Positions 17,320-26,397 of a stretch of DNA of 35,262 nucleotides are shown here, piece by piece. The stretch is from an archaeon (GTDB lineage Archaea; Iainarchaeota; Iainarchaeia; Iainarchaeales; Iainarchaeaceae), in contig JANLGZ010000034.1 of the NCBI GenBank assembly GCA_024653905.1, forward strand, positions 1-35,262, in the 5' to 3' direction. The translations under genes were made by a program, and so were the position numbers. Below the pieces are notes generated by a model. The model was not told the origin of the DNA. It made no database searches and was given only the letters and a program-made list of their open reading frames with translations. Numbering within the stretch: the stretch's first letter is position 1; each line of letters opens with the position of its first letter.

Positions 17320-18407
17320 ATGTTCTAATGCATGCTGCAGGCCCGTTCTTTGAAGAAGGAGGTGTGAGCAGGGTTGTAATTGAATTATCCCGTGAATTGC
17401 GGCTGAAAGGAGTTGATGTTGATTTTATTTTTGGAACCAATCCGGAAAATTACCCTAATGTTGATTCTTATCTGGACTTCCTCAAAGGTCCGTTGAAAAT
17501 AATAAAGCATTCTTCATTAACTGGATTGTTATTTTCAAACAAAATAACAGGAAGAAAATATGATGTTATACATTCACATACTCCGGAAGCTGCTTTTGAT
17601 TCGCTGAAATTTTCCTCTAAAACCAAGACAAAAACTCTTGTTCATCTGCATGGTTTTGACAAGGGCCTTTATGAGGAATGGCTCAAGGAAATAAACTTGA
17701 ACAGGCTTCAAAATGATTTTTTTACAAATTATTATCTGAGAAAATCGATTTCAAAAGGTGACAAGGTATTTGATGAATGTGAAAATTTCTGTGCGATTTC
17801 AAGAAGTGTGATTGTGGAAGCAGAAAAATTTTATAGTAAAACGCCTAGCTTGGTTTACAATGCATTTAATCCTGAAGAAAAAAAGTTCTCGATTTCCCAA
17901 TCTGCCTTAAGAAAAAAACTCGGGGTAGGTAAGGATGAAAAGATTGTGCTTTTTGTCGGGAACAATGGCTGGCGTAAAGGCCTTCCTTATCTTTTGGATG
18001 CAATGAAAATTCTTCCATCTAATTACAGGCTTGTTGTTATAGGTTTGAATGAAACAATCAATAATAAAAAAGTAATTAATATTGGGTGTTTGCCTCATAC
18101 CGCTTTGTTTGATTATTATGCTTTGGCTGATGTTTTCTGTATGCCGTCTCTCTATGAGCCTTTTGGCCTCGTTTATCTTGAGGCACAGTCATGTGAAACT
18201 CCCTGCGTGGGTTCCTTCGGTACTGCAGCCGAGGAATTAATTACAGATAAAAGAAATGGATTTCTAGCAAAAAAAAGAGATTTCCAAAGCATTGCAGATT
18301 CGATTGAAAAGGCAGTAGAACTCAAAGGGAAAATTAAAACTGATTTTAAGAAATTCTCTTGGGAAAAATCTGCCAAAGAGCTTCTGAAAATTTACGATTC
18401 ATTGTGA
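17316..18407 (+). CDS. Glycosyltransferase family 4
   Basis: A 363-residue GT-B retaining transferase. The N-terminal half begins NVLMHAAGPFFEEGGVSRVV, the acceptor-side glycine loop. The C-terminal half has VLFVGNNGWRKGLPYLLDAM, INIGCLPH, and MPSLYEPFGLVYLEAQSC, which contains the E-x7-E motif for donor binding. It starts at a GTG that overlaps the stop of the GT-C gene (GTGA), so the two are made together. This suggests successive steps on the same glycan, one cytoplasmic and one across the membrane. It ends ten bases from the convergent gmd stop. Confidence 0.88.
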   Translation: MNVLMHAAGPFFEEGGVSRVVIELSRELRLKGVDVDFIFGTNPENYPNVDSYLDFLKGPLKIIKHSSLTGLLFSNKITGRKYDVIHSHTPEAAFDSLKFSSKTKTKTLVHLHGFDKGLYEEWLKEINLNRLQNDFFTNYYLRKSISKGDKVFDECENFCAISRSVIVEAEKFYSKTPSLVYNAFNPEEKKFSISQSALRKKLGVGKDEKIVLFVGNNGWRKGLPYLLDAMKILPSNYRLVVIGLNETINNKKVINIGCLPHTALFDYYALADVFCMPSLYEPFGLVYLEAQSCETPCVGSFGTAAEELITDKRNGFLAKKRDFQSIADSIEKAVELKGKIKTDFKKFSWEKSAKELLKIYDSL

Positions 18408-18417
18408 TTTAAATAAA

Positions 18418-19470
<1,053 letters not shown>

Positions 19471-19490
19471 CAATATAACTTTTATGTTAT

Positions 19491-19500
19491 CTATTTAAAC
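19491..19500 (-). promoter_or_regulatory. TATA-like box of gmd
   Basis: On the minus strand GTTTAAATAG is centred 26 bases before the gmd ATG at 19470. It overlaps the 3' end of the GT4 gene upstream, so gmd probably has its own leaderless transcript besides any read-through. Confidence 0.5.
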
Positions 19501-20598
19501 TATTTTGGGTTCATTCATCGAGGTTTCCGAATAAATTGTCTCAAGAAGAGTAATTTTATTTTTCCATTTGAATTTTTTTGCCTCATCGACAACACTTTTT
19601 GCTATGTTTAAATTATTTTTTTGCATAATATTAACAATCTTCTTTGCACTGCTTTTTTTGTCTGTAAAATCAGCGAAAAAATCCGTTTTATCTTTTAATA
19701 TTTTTTCAAATCCGTTATTCCTTTGCACTATTGGTATGCATCCTGAAGCCATTGCCTCAACTAAAGTTAGCCCAAAGCCCTCATATTGTGAAGCAGACAC
19801 AAAGAATTCTGAAGAAGTATATAATTGGGCTATTTCTTCCTGTGAAGGATTTAAAATGAAAGAAATGTTTTCTTCCAAACTTAGCAGATTTACTTTTTCT
19901 TTAAATTCCAAGAAAAGATTTTCCCAATCTGTTCCTGCGATTATGAGTGAAAAATCTTTTTTGGATTTTTTTATTTCTGCAAAAGTTTCAAAGAGCAATT
20001 TAATTTTCTTGTTACTTGAAAATCTTCCCACAAAAATGAAAGAGTTTTTTTTCTTTTTTCCAGACTTGAATCTTTCAAGATTGACCCCGTTTTCCACGAG
20101 AATAACATTATTTGATATTTTTAAAAACAACTCCAAATCATTTTTACTTACTGCAATTATTTTGTCTGCTAATCCTAAAACAATTTTTTCAAAGAAACTG
20201 AAATAAATTTTTTTCACAAGTCCGAGGCTGGGTGTGTGGAAAATTCCTCCGTGTGTTGATACTACTACAGGTTTTTTATGAATCCATTTAGTAAGGAGCA
20301 AAAAATCCGAAAAAAAACCTATTCCATGTACATGCACAATGTCAGCATCTTTTATTTTACCTAAAACACCAAAGCCAATTTTGTAATATTTTAAATCCAA
20401 AAAAGGGATTCTTTCAACAAAAATTTTCCCGATTTTTTCTTTCGCAAAAAGTTTTTTCTTTGAATTGGCGCATTTATCAAGACAAATAACTTTTACTTCA
20501 TGTCCATGTTCTGTAAGTATATTGGAAATATCTTCAACCACTCTTTCCATGCCGCCGATGCACGGAGAATAATGGTTAACTACTTGGGTTATTCTCAT
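19495..20598 (-). CDS. Glycosyltransferase family 4 (PimB/WcaI-like)
   Basis: A 367-residue GT-B protein. It opens MRITQVVNHYSPCIGGMERVV, the classic GT4 acceptor loop with GG. The middle shows VVSTHGGIFH and DKIIAVSKND. The C-terminal half has FIFVGRFSSNKKIKLLFE and SASQYEGFGLTLVEAMASG with the E-x7-E donor motif. This very canonical set gives high confidence in fold and class. Its ATG overlaps the stop of the GT2 gene by four bases, making it third in a methyltransferase, GT2, GT4 run. Which sugar it adds is not evident. Confidence 0.9.
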   Translation of the reverse strand: MRITQVVNHYSPCIGGMERVVEDISNILTEHGHEVKVICLDKCANSKKKLFAKEKIGKIFVERIPFLDLKYYKIGFGVLGKIKDADIVHVHGIGFFSDFLLLTKWIHKKPVVVSTHGGIFHTPSLGLVKKIYFSFFEKIVLGLADKIIAVSKNDLELFLKISNNVILVENGVNLERFKSGKKKKNSFIFVGRFSSNKKIKLLFETFAEIKKSKKDFSLIIAGTDWENLFLEFKEKVNLLSLEENISFILNPSQEEIAQLYTSSEFFVSASQYEGFGLTLVEAMASGCIPIVQRNNGFEKILKDKTDFFADFTDKKSSAKKIVNIMQKNNLNIAKSVVDEAKKFKWKNKITLLETIYSETSMNEPKIV

Positions 20599-21599
20599 TT
20601 TTTTTCCTTCAAAATGTTGCGGTTAATAAATCCCATTATTAGCCCTAATTGGAAAGCGATTGTTCTTAGTGGAATTATTACAAGTGATGCAAGGGCAACA
20701 ACTCTGTCTCTAGGCCACGCATAAAAAGTGAATTGCAGAGTACTCACTAATCCAAGAGTGCCAATTATTCCGGAAACTCCAAGTGAAATAGCCGCCAATA
20801 CTAATTGATTTGCCCAAATAAGCGGAATTGAAGCTAAAAACAGTACAATTCCAGCATATCCTGCCATTATTTGAAATTTAATCCATGGAGTGGTATATGA
20901 ATCTTTCATAATTTTATCCTTGTGTTTTGAATAAAGATTAACCCTGTAAAATGCCCTGAAATACTTGACTTTCAAATATTCAAACAAGCTTTCAGGATGT
21001 GAATGATAAACAATTGCTTTTGGATTAAAAACAAGTTTTTTTCCCAGCTTTGCCAATTTATAACTCAGTTCAGGGTCTTCTCCTGAAGCCTTTGGAAAAG
21101 ATTCATCAAAACCACCCGCCTCTAAATAATCTTTTTTTCTATAACCCGCAGAATAACTCCCAATCCAATCAAGTGTTTCTGATTTTCTTTTCATCCGCTC
21201 ATAACGCTCTTCTATTTCAATCTGGTTGAATCTTGCAGTTATTGATTTTTGTTTTGTTCTGTAAGCTCCCTGAACCCCGATTATTTCTTTGCCCTTAAAT
21301 GGCGCAGTCATTTCTTTCAGCCAGTTTTGTTCAGGGACACAATCAGCATCAGTAAAAACGAAAATATCTCCTTTTGCATTCTTTGCACCAAGGTTCCTTG
21401 CCTTTGCGGGTCCCGCATTTTTCTGCTTCAGCACAATTGCCCCAAGTTCCTCTGCCGCGTCTGCAGTATCGTCAGTGGAACCATCATCAACAACAATAAT
21501 CTCAAAAGGTTCTGCGAAATCCTGATTTCTTATTGCGTCTACACAGTCCCCTATTGTTTTTTCACTATTGTAAGCAGGAATAATAATGCTGATTTTCAT
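20595..21599 (-). CDS. Glycosyltransferase family 2 with C-terminal membrane helices
   Basis: A 334-residue inverting transferase of the GT-A fold. MKISIIIPAYNSEKTIGDC opens it, then IIVVDDGSTDDTADA, AGPAKARNLGA, and FTDADCVPEQNWL with the metal-binding DxD. ASGEDPELSYKLAKLG holds the catalytic-type acid and KAIVYHSHPESLFEYL follows. From about residue 250 there are two or three hydrophobic segments, so the enzyme sits on the inner side of the membrane near its lipid-linked acceptor. Both ends overlap neighbours by four bases, so it is tightly coupled with the methyltransferase before it and the GT4 after it. Confidence 0.88.
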   Translation of the reverse strand: MKISIIIPAYNSEKTIGDCVDAIRNQDFAEPFEIIVVDDGSTDDTADAAEELGAIVLKQKNAGPAKARNLGAKNAKGDIFVFTDADCVPEQNWLKEMTAPFKGKEIIGVQGAYRTKQKSITARFNQIEIEERYERMKRKSETLDWIGSYSAGYRKKDYLEAGGFDESFPKASGEDPELSYKLAKLGKKLVFNPKAIVYHSHPESLFEYLKVKYFRAFYRVNLYSKHKDKIMKDSYTTPWIKFQIMAGYAGIVLFLASIPLIWANQLVLAAISLGVSGIIGTLGLVSTLQFTFYAWPRDRVVALASLVIIPLRTIAFQLGLIMGFINRNILKEKK

Positions 21600-22168
21600 T
21601 TTATTTTCACAGCCTTCACAATCATCTGTTCTTGTAAGCTTTTAGGTAATAAATAATGTATTAGTTTTCTGAATAAAAAACTCCATTTGTTTCGGCTTCC
21701 ATAACAATTTTCATTAGTGTACGGCTGGCAATAAAATTCCTCTACTTTAAGATTGTATTTTTCCAGTAGTTTTTCAAGTTGAGGGTAATTAAACAAACTA
21801 ATATGAATCGGAGTTTCGTATGATTTAAAAATTCTATTCACCAAACTTTTTCTGTTTGGAGTCGTCAAAACTAGTGACCCGTTTTTTTTCAACACTCTAT
21901 TTGCTTCTTTCAAAAAAAGTTCGGGTTTTTCAAGATGTTCTATTAATTCACCGGCAAAAACCGAATCAAATTCATTTTCTTCGAAAGGTATTTTCTCAGC
22001 ACTTGCATTTTTGTAATTAGATGTGTTTTTCTTTGTTTCAATATCAATTCCAAAAATATTTTCTTTTCCAAATTTTTCAATAAACTTTTGATGTATGCCA
22101 CCTACACTGTAACCAACATCAAGAATTTTTCCGTTCAGATTTTTTAATGCAAACTCTACTCTTTCCAT
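21596..22168 (-). CDS. SAM-dependent methyltransferase (type 11-like)
   Basis: A class I methyltransferase of 190 residues. Motif I is ILDVGYSVGG near residue 16, the acidic ribose-binding end is FGIDIET near 40, motif IV is FDSVFAGELIEHLEKPE near 67, and RVLKKNGSLVLTTPN near 90 is the post-IV region. A C-terminal lid has FYCQPYTNENCYGSRNKW. Such enzymes next to transferase genes often methylate a sugar hydroxyl or the glycan end, which may be the role here. It overlaps the GT2 gene by four bases and lies 30 bases after the radical SAM gene. Confidence 0.84.
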   Translation of the reverse strand: MERVEFALKNLNGKILDVGYSVGGIHQKFIEKFGKENIFGIDIETKKNTSNYKNASAEKIPFEENEFDSVFAGELIEHLEKPELFLKEANRVLKKNGSLVLTTPNRKSLVNRIFKSYETPIHISLFNYPQLEKLLEKYNLKVEEFYCQPYTNENCYGSRNKWSFLFRKLIHYLLPKSLQEQMIVKAVKIK

Positions 22169-22198
22169 TCAAACACCGCGATTAGTTTAGTATATTAG

Positions 22199-23740
22199 TT
22201 ATTGAGTGATTTTAAATATTGGTTTTGGCGCAGTTCCTGATTGTTCGGGTTCTTCCTTAACTTGTTTCATTGCGGCTGATTTTTTCCAAAAATCAATATC
22301 TAATAAGTATTTCATAAATGTTCTTCCGCCCATTAAAAGCCTTCTGGCTTCGCGAGGCTGAGTAATCGCAACTTTTAATCTTCCAAGCACATAAGATGGC
22401 CGCATGTAAAATTCCTTTCTTCCCCAATCGCATCCCTCTACAAGCTCTTTGGCTGTTAATTTATCTGTGCTTAAAATAGTATTATGAGTCCCTTCAGGAG
22501 TTAACCAGTCTTCCCAGTTCTTTGTTTTCAAAAAATCATTATCTACTGCCCACTTATATGCTGTTGTTCCGGGATAAAGCATTAGTGGAAAAAATTGTGC
22601 AGTATCAGGATCAAGTTTTTTTGCCCATTCAACAGTAGCCTTGATTGTTTCTTTTGTTTCTCCATTATTTCCAAGCATAAAACAACCGTGAACCAACAAT
22701 TTTGCTTTTTTGGTGTCCACCATAAACTGTTCAATCCTGCTAATTACAGTTCCTTTTTTTATGTTGTTCAATATTTGTTGATTTGAACTTTCAAATCCAA
22801 CACAAAGCAATCTACACCCTGCTTTTTTCATCCATTGCATTGTTTCAAGATCAACATCAGCTCTTGCATTGCATGTCCATGCAATTTTTATTTTTCTTTT
22901 AATAATTTCTTTAGCAATCTCAACCATTCTTTCTTTATCCTGGGTTAAAGTATCATCCTCAATCATAATGTCCTTGACATAAGGCAGGTTTTTTGTAATC
23001 CATTCAAATTCATCAACAACATTTTTCACACTTCGTGCTCTGTAAGTTTGTCCTGTTAAAGTCTGCGGGAACTTGCAAAAAGTGCACCTGAATTTACATC
23101 CTCTTCCTGTAATTATTGTAACCTCAGGAAACAAAACTGAAGGATAAAAATAATCTCTGATTTTTAAGTGCCTATTGTAAACATCGCTTACAAATGGCAT
23201 ATCATCTAATTCTTTTTCTTCAAGCGGAGTTCTATTTGGAGTAAATTTTGTTTCTCCTTTTTCAGAATAAGTTATTCCAAGAACCTTGCCTAGGGGTTTA
23301 TTATTTTCAAGAGCGTCTGCTAAATCTCTTATTGTGTGGTCGTATTCTCCTCTTGCAATAAAATCAATGCTATTGCTTGTTTTCAAACATTCTTCGGGAA
23401 GAGCACTAACGTGTGTTCCAACCATAATTAGTTTTGAATTAGGATTTACTTTTTTTAATGCGTCTGCAACTTTCACGTCATTTTTGAATGAAGCAGTTAC
23501 TGTATCAAGAACCATAAGTTCAGGTTTCCATTCCTCAACCAATTTAATGACATCATCCTGAGTCATTCCGTTAGCTGGGGCATCAATTAGTTTTACTTCG
23601 TGCCCTGCTTTTTCCATTACTCCAGTTGCATAACCCAGCCAGATTGGATAGTAAACACATCCGCCTTTGCTGATAGCTGGGCTTCTAGAGGTTCTAGAAA
23701 ACCTGTACAGGAACGGTGGACTTAACATCAATACTTTCAT
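22199..23740 (-). CDS. B12-binding-type radical SAM protein (third of three)
   Basis: A protein of about 513 residues. The N-terminal domain shows MKVLMLSPPFLYRFSR, YYPIWLGYATGVMEKAGHEV and MVGTHVSALPEE, the cobalamin-binding-type fold. The radical SAM core has GRGCKFRCTFCKF with C221, C225 and C228 counted from the upstream TTG. CRLLCVGFESSN, HGCFMLGNNGET and PLMLYPGTTAY follow, usual for this class. A basic C-terminal stretch of ~60 residues (KEEPEQSGTAPKP near the end) may be a flexible tail. I place the start at ATG 23740, preceded by GGTG six bases upstream; the frame is open to a TTG at 23758. Its two downstream neighbours are a methyltransferase and a GT2 gene, suggesting lipid or glycan modification. 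Substrate unknown. Confidence 0.88.
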   Translation of the reverse strand: MKVLMLSPPFLYRFSRTSRSPAISKGGCVYYPIWLGYATGVMEKAGHEVKLIDAPANGMTQDDVIKLVEEWKPELMVLDTVTASFKNDVKVADALKKVNPNSKLIMVGTHVSALPEECLKTSNSIDFIARGEYDHTIRDLADALENNKPLGKVLGITYSEKGETKFTPNRTPLEEKELDDMPFVSDVYNRHLKIRDYFYPSVLFPEVTIITGRGCKFRCTFCKFPQTLTGQTYRARSVKNVVDEFEWITKNLPYVKDIMIEDDTLTQDKERMVEIAKEIIKRKIKIAWTCNARADVDLETMQWMKKAGCRLLCVGFESSNQQILNNIKKGTVISRIEQFMVDTKKAKLLVHGCFMLGNNGETKETIKATVEWAKKLDPDTAQFFPLMLYPGTTAYKWAVDNDFLKTKNWEDWLTPEGTHNTILSTDKLTAKELVEGCDWGRKEFYMRPSYVLGRLKVAITQPREARRLLMGGRTFMKYLLDIDFWKKSAAMKQVKEEPEQSGTAPKPIFKITQ

Positions 23741-23837
23741 CTTTTTCACCAAAAACAAAATAATAAGGTTTTAGTTATTTAATTGTTATTAATTGTTAAT
23801 TTGCAGTTATAAAGGCATTTTTGGTACAAATGCCAGT

Positions 23838-24563
23838 TCATTTGTTTTCCCCAACAAACTTGTTTACTCTTAATAATTCATCAAAAGAGCCAGCATCAAG
23901 CCATTCTTCTTTAAGTTTGCTGGCTTTCAAAGAACCATCTTTTATGTAGAAGTTATGTAGGTCGCTAATCTCAAGTTCGCCTCTTGCACTTGGTTTTAGG
24001 CCTTTAATTAATTCAAACACGTGTGAAGTATACATGTAAACTCCAATTGCAACCCAATTTGTCGGAGGGTTCTTTGGTTTTTCAACGACCTCGATAACAT
24101 TTTCTCCATCAAGCACAGCCACTCCTGCTTTTGAGGCCTCTTCTTTTGTTGTTTCGTAAATCAAAATTCTTGATTTTTCTTTTCCTTTATCAAATTCTTC
24201 CACAAATGGTTTTATGTTTTCAAAAAGAATATTATCGCCATTAATTGAAACAAATTTATCATTTCCAACAAATTCTTTTGCAAGATTAATGGCTTGAGGC
24301 AATCCGCCAGCTTCATCCTGTACTCTAAAAGTAAAATTTACTCCAAAATCTTTTCCTGAACCAAGCAGTGCAAAAATTGCGCCTGCGTGATGCGTTCCTG
24401 TAATAACAAGAATATCTTTTATTCCCGCATCCTTCAAAGTCTGGATTGGATAATAAATCATTGGCTTGTCATAAATTGGAAGCAAGTGTTTGTTGCTAAC
24501 GGCGGTCAAGGGTAATAGACGAGAACCCGTCCCCCCTGCCAAGATTATTCCTCGAATTGTCAT
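23838..24563 (-). CDS. rmlA: Glucose-1-phosphate thymidylyltransferase (short type)
   Basis: Makes dTDP-glucose from glucose-1-phosphate and dTTP. It begins RGIILAGGTGSRLLPLT with the nucleotide-binding loop. SNKHLLPIYDKPMIYYPI, ISINGDNI-type metal site (VSINGDNILFEN) and VEKPKNPPTNWVAIGVYMY follow. At about 241 residues it lacks the ~50-residue C-terminal allosteric part of bacterial RmlA; the short form is common in Archaea and many antibiotic clusters. ATG 24563 is preferred to a GTG at 24566. rmlB lies 0.66 kb upstream on the same strand, so the two make dTDP-4-keto-6-deoxyglucose. dTDP versus UDP use cannot be read with certainty from the motifs. Confidence 0.9.
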   Translation of the reverse strand: MTIRGIILAGGTGSRLLPLTAVSNKHLLPIYDKPMIYYPIQTLKDAGIKDILVITGTHHAGAIFALLGSGKDFGVNFTFRVQDEAGGLPQAINLAKEFVGNDKFVSINGDNILFENIKPFVEEFDKGKEKSRILIYETTKEEASKAGVAVLDGENVIEVVEKPKNPPTNWVAIGVYMYTSHVFELIKGLKPSARGELEISDLHNFYIKDGSLKASKLKEEWLDAGSFDELLRVNKFVGENK

Positions 24564-24717
24564 CACCTGTGTAATCTAAATATCGCTTATATTTTCTATA
24601 TAGTCTTGTTTCTTTAATAGATTTCTGGTACAGATATTCTAAAATAGGTATTGATTCTTCTGTCGAATATATTATAGTTCTAATTAAGTTATCTGGATTA
24701 CGCTGGATAGAACTCAT
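24496..24717 (-). CDS. Possible small protein between methyltransferase and rmlA
   Basis: A 73-codon frame whose ATG overlaps the methyltransferase stop (ATGA), as at many real junctions in this window. The first ~50 residues (SIPILEYLYQKSIKETRLYR and RKYKRYLDYTG) look like a charged amphipathic helix, with no low-complexity sign of a shadow frame. The last ~23 codons overlap the rmlA start in another frame and look poor (GDGFSSITLDRR). It may be a genuine coupled small gene, a remnant of a longer one broken by rmlA, or chance. I recognise no family. Confidence 0.35.
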   Translation of the reverse strand: MSSIQRNPDNLIRTIIYSTEESIPILEYLYQKSIKETRLYRKYKRYLDYTGDDNSRNNLGRGDGFSSITLDRR

Positions 24718-25226
24718 TTCTTCTCCTTCTTCGCCATTCTAGATTGTTGTTTTTCAAATAATATAATAGATATTGATTCAAATAATGGAATAGAAAGGTG
24801 AAAACAGTGAATTGTTCCATCTAAATGAAAAATTCTTTTAAGAGTCTCAGGGGTATACGGCCTTATATGATCAGGCTGATCCCAAAAATGAACGCTGGGA
24901 TAAGGTGTTATTATACAAACATACTTTTTTGAAATTCTAAATAATTCTTCTGCAAATTTTTCTGGTTCTTTAAGGTGTTCAATAACGTGTGCTGAATAAA
25001 CCAAATCAAAACTATTTTTTTCGAAATCGTTTTTAAAAATATCCATTTTTATAATATCTTTTCTTGTTGGCGCAAGATCAATAGCAGTAACTTTTTTTTC
25101 TTTGGATTCAAAATAATCTATCATTTTCCCGTTTCCTGATCCGACATCTAAAACTGTATTGAAATCAATCCCTCTGAAAAGAGAATCGTAAAAAAGTGCA
25201 TCAATTAATTTCTGTCTTAAAGACAT
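24714..25226 (-). CDS. SAM-dependent methyltransferase (type 11/12-like)
   Basis: A class I methyltransferase of 170 residues. Motif I is VLDVGSGNGKMIDYF near residue 25, TAIDLAP near 46 gives the ribose acid, FDLVYSAHVIEHLKEPEKFAEEL near 73 is motif IV, and ISKKYVCIITPYPSVHFWDQPDHIRPYTPE follows. It is short: after HLDGTIHCFHLSIPLFESI the chain ends in a Lys-rich tail (KKEKK), about 20-40 residues less than similar enzymes. The next ORF downstream overlaps its stop, so an ancestral frameshift is conceivable. The gene starts inside the rmlB stop (TAATG). Confidence 0.83.
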   Translation of the reverse strand: MSLRQKLIDALFYDSLFRGIDFNTVLDVGSGNGKMIDYFESKEKKVTAIDLAPTRKDIIKMDIFKNDFEKNSFDLVYSAHVIEHLKEPEKFAEELFRISKKYVCIITPYPSVHFWDQPDHIRPYTPETLKRIFHLDGTIHCFHLSIPLFESISIILFEKQQSRMAKKEKK

Positions 25227-26272
25227 TATTTATTCCCCTTCAAAGGTTTCACACCAACCGTTGCGTCGGTTGGGTGCGCGTCCAACACAAGGTTGGACTT
25301 AATCACAAAACTCATTTTCTCGCCTTTCAAAGGTTTCCACCATGCTTTATTATTTTTATACCAATCAACTGTTTCTTTTAATCCTTCTTCAAAATTCTTT
25401 TCTGGTTTCCATCCAAGTGATTCTAATTTTGAACTATTGAGACTGTATCTTAAATCATGTCCTTTCCTATCTTCCACATGTTCAATCATTTCATTCCCTT
25501 TACCCATTGCTTTGAGAATTCTTTTTGTCAATTCAATATTACTTAATTCATTACCGCCATCTACATTGTAAATTTCTCCTTTTTTTCCTTTTTCTCCCGC
25601 ACAAAGGATTCCTCTGCAATTATCTTCCACGTAGAGCCAGTCGCGGATATTTTCTCCTGTGCCGTATAGAGGAACTTTTTTTCCTTCCATCAAATTAGTT
25701 ACAAATAAAGGAATCACTTTTTCAGGATACTGATAGGGTCCATAATTATTTGAACTTCGAGTAACAACAATATCCATCTCGTAAGTGTTAGCGTAACTCA
25801 AAGCTAGTAAATCAGATGCTGCCTTGGATGCGGAGTAAGGATTTCTTGGTTCTAAAATATCTCTTTCAGTACTCTTGCCTGTTTCTACCGAACCATAAAC
25901 TTCATCGGTGGAGACATGAACAAATCTCTCAATGTTTTTTTCTCTTGCAACATCAAGCAAAGTTTTTGTCCCATAAACATTAGTTTTGATGAAAGGGTCT
26001 GAATCATTAATTGAATTATCAACATGGCTTTCTGCAGCAAAATGGAAAACAGTATCAATCCCATTCATTGCTTTTTCAACATCTTTTTTGATTGCGATGT
26101 CGCCTTTCACAAAAGCGTATCTTTTATTATCTGCAATATCCTTAAGATTTTCCGGGTTTCCTGCATAAGTAAGCAAATCCAGATTAACTATTTCATAATC
26201 TGTTTCTTTCAGAAGCATTTTTATAAAATTGCTTCCGATAAAACCGCAACCGCCAGTAACCAATATTTTCAT
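25226..26272 (-). CDS. rmlB: dTDP-glucose 4,6-dehydratase with a C-terminal extension
   Basis: Turns dTDP-glucose into dTDP-4-keto-6-deoxyglucose. It has the NAD turn KILVTGGCGFIGSNF, FHFAAESHVDNSI, VHVSTDEVYGS with catalytic Asp-Glu, and NPYSASKAASD with the Tyr-Lys pair. RSSNNYGPYQYPEK, RDWLYVEDNC and DRKGHDLRY are RmlB-specific. The normal family end is WWKPLK or similar. Here that motif is followed by about 29 extra residues and then KPLKGNK again, matching an in-frame insertion described separately. ATG 26272 is preferred over a TTG at 26281. rmlC and rmlD are not in the window, so the product may go to an aminotransferase or be finished by genes elsewhere. Confidence 0.94.
   Translation of the reverse strand: MKILVTGGCGFIGSNFIKMLLKETDYEIVNLDLLTYAGNPENLKDIADNKRYAFVKGDIAIKKDVEKAMNGIDTVFHFAAESHVDNSINDSDPFIKTNVYGTKTLLDVAREKNIERFVHVSTDEVYGSVETGKSTERDILEPRNPYSASKAASDLLALSYANTYEMDIVVTRSSNNYGPYQYPEKVIPLFVTNLMEGKKVPLYGTGENIRDWLYVEDNCRGILCAGEKGKKGEIYNVDGGNELSNIELTKRILKAMGKGNEMIEHVEDRKGHDLRYSLNSSKLESLGWKPEKNFEEGLKETVDWYKNNKAWWKPLKGEKMSFVIKSNLVLDAHPTDATVGVKPLKGNK
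25237..25337. repeat. Direct repeat pair bracketing an insertion in rmlB
   Basis: CCTTCAAAGGTTTC (25237-25250) and CTTTCAAAGGTTTC (25324-25337) are near-identical and 87 bases apart, exactly 29 codons. On the coding strand both encode Lys-Pro-Leu-Lys-Gly. The first matches the expected end of RmlB and the second is a duplicate after the extra segment. This is what an insertion with target duplication, or a slipped tandem duplication, would leave. Confidence 0.6.
25254..25298. repeat. GC-rich double hairpin inside the rmlB 3' end
   Basis: Two hairpins stand side by side. The first is CCAACCG, a six-base loop and CGGTTGG (25254-25273). The second is GTCCAAC, a five-base loop and GTTGGAC (25280-25298). 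A 49-base stretch spanning them is about 60% G+C, far above the AT-rich surroundings. It is in frame and translates without a stop, extending RmlB. Small palindromic elements in coding genes are known in other organisms, such as Rickettsia RPE; whether this one is dispersed cannot be judged from one copy. A structured mRNA element is the alternative. Confidence 0.6.
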
Positions 26273-26305
26273 AATAATCAAATAACCTAGTTAACATTAA
26301 AAATG

Positions 26306-26317
26306 GTTCAAATGAAC
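26306..26317. promoter_or_regulatory. Inverted repeat in the rmlB/aminotransferase divergent gap
   Basis: GTTCA and TGAAC are separated by two bases in the gap between the divergent rmlB and 26398 genes, 34-45 bases upstream of the rmlB ATG. It could be an operator overlapping the rmlB promoter. It may equally be a chance palindrome in AT-rich DNA. For the gene on the other side, a weak box (GATTAAAAAT, 26365-26374) lies about 28 bases before the ATG. Confidence 0.2.
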
Positions 26318-26397
26318 TTTAAAATATAGTTGGTGCAATTTTAGATTTTTTATATTACTATTAAGATTAAAAATTGTTTTCAATCTGATTTAATATT

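Noticed and set aside
19568-20206. A 212-codon plus-strand frame opposite the GT4 gene
   Set aside because: It is Phe/Ser/Lys-rich with no motif, as expected for the complement of AT-rich coding DNA, and the GT4 motifs on the other strand are unmistakable.
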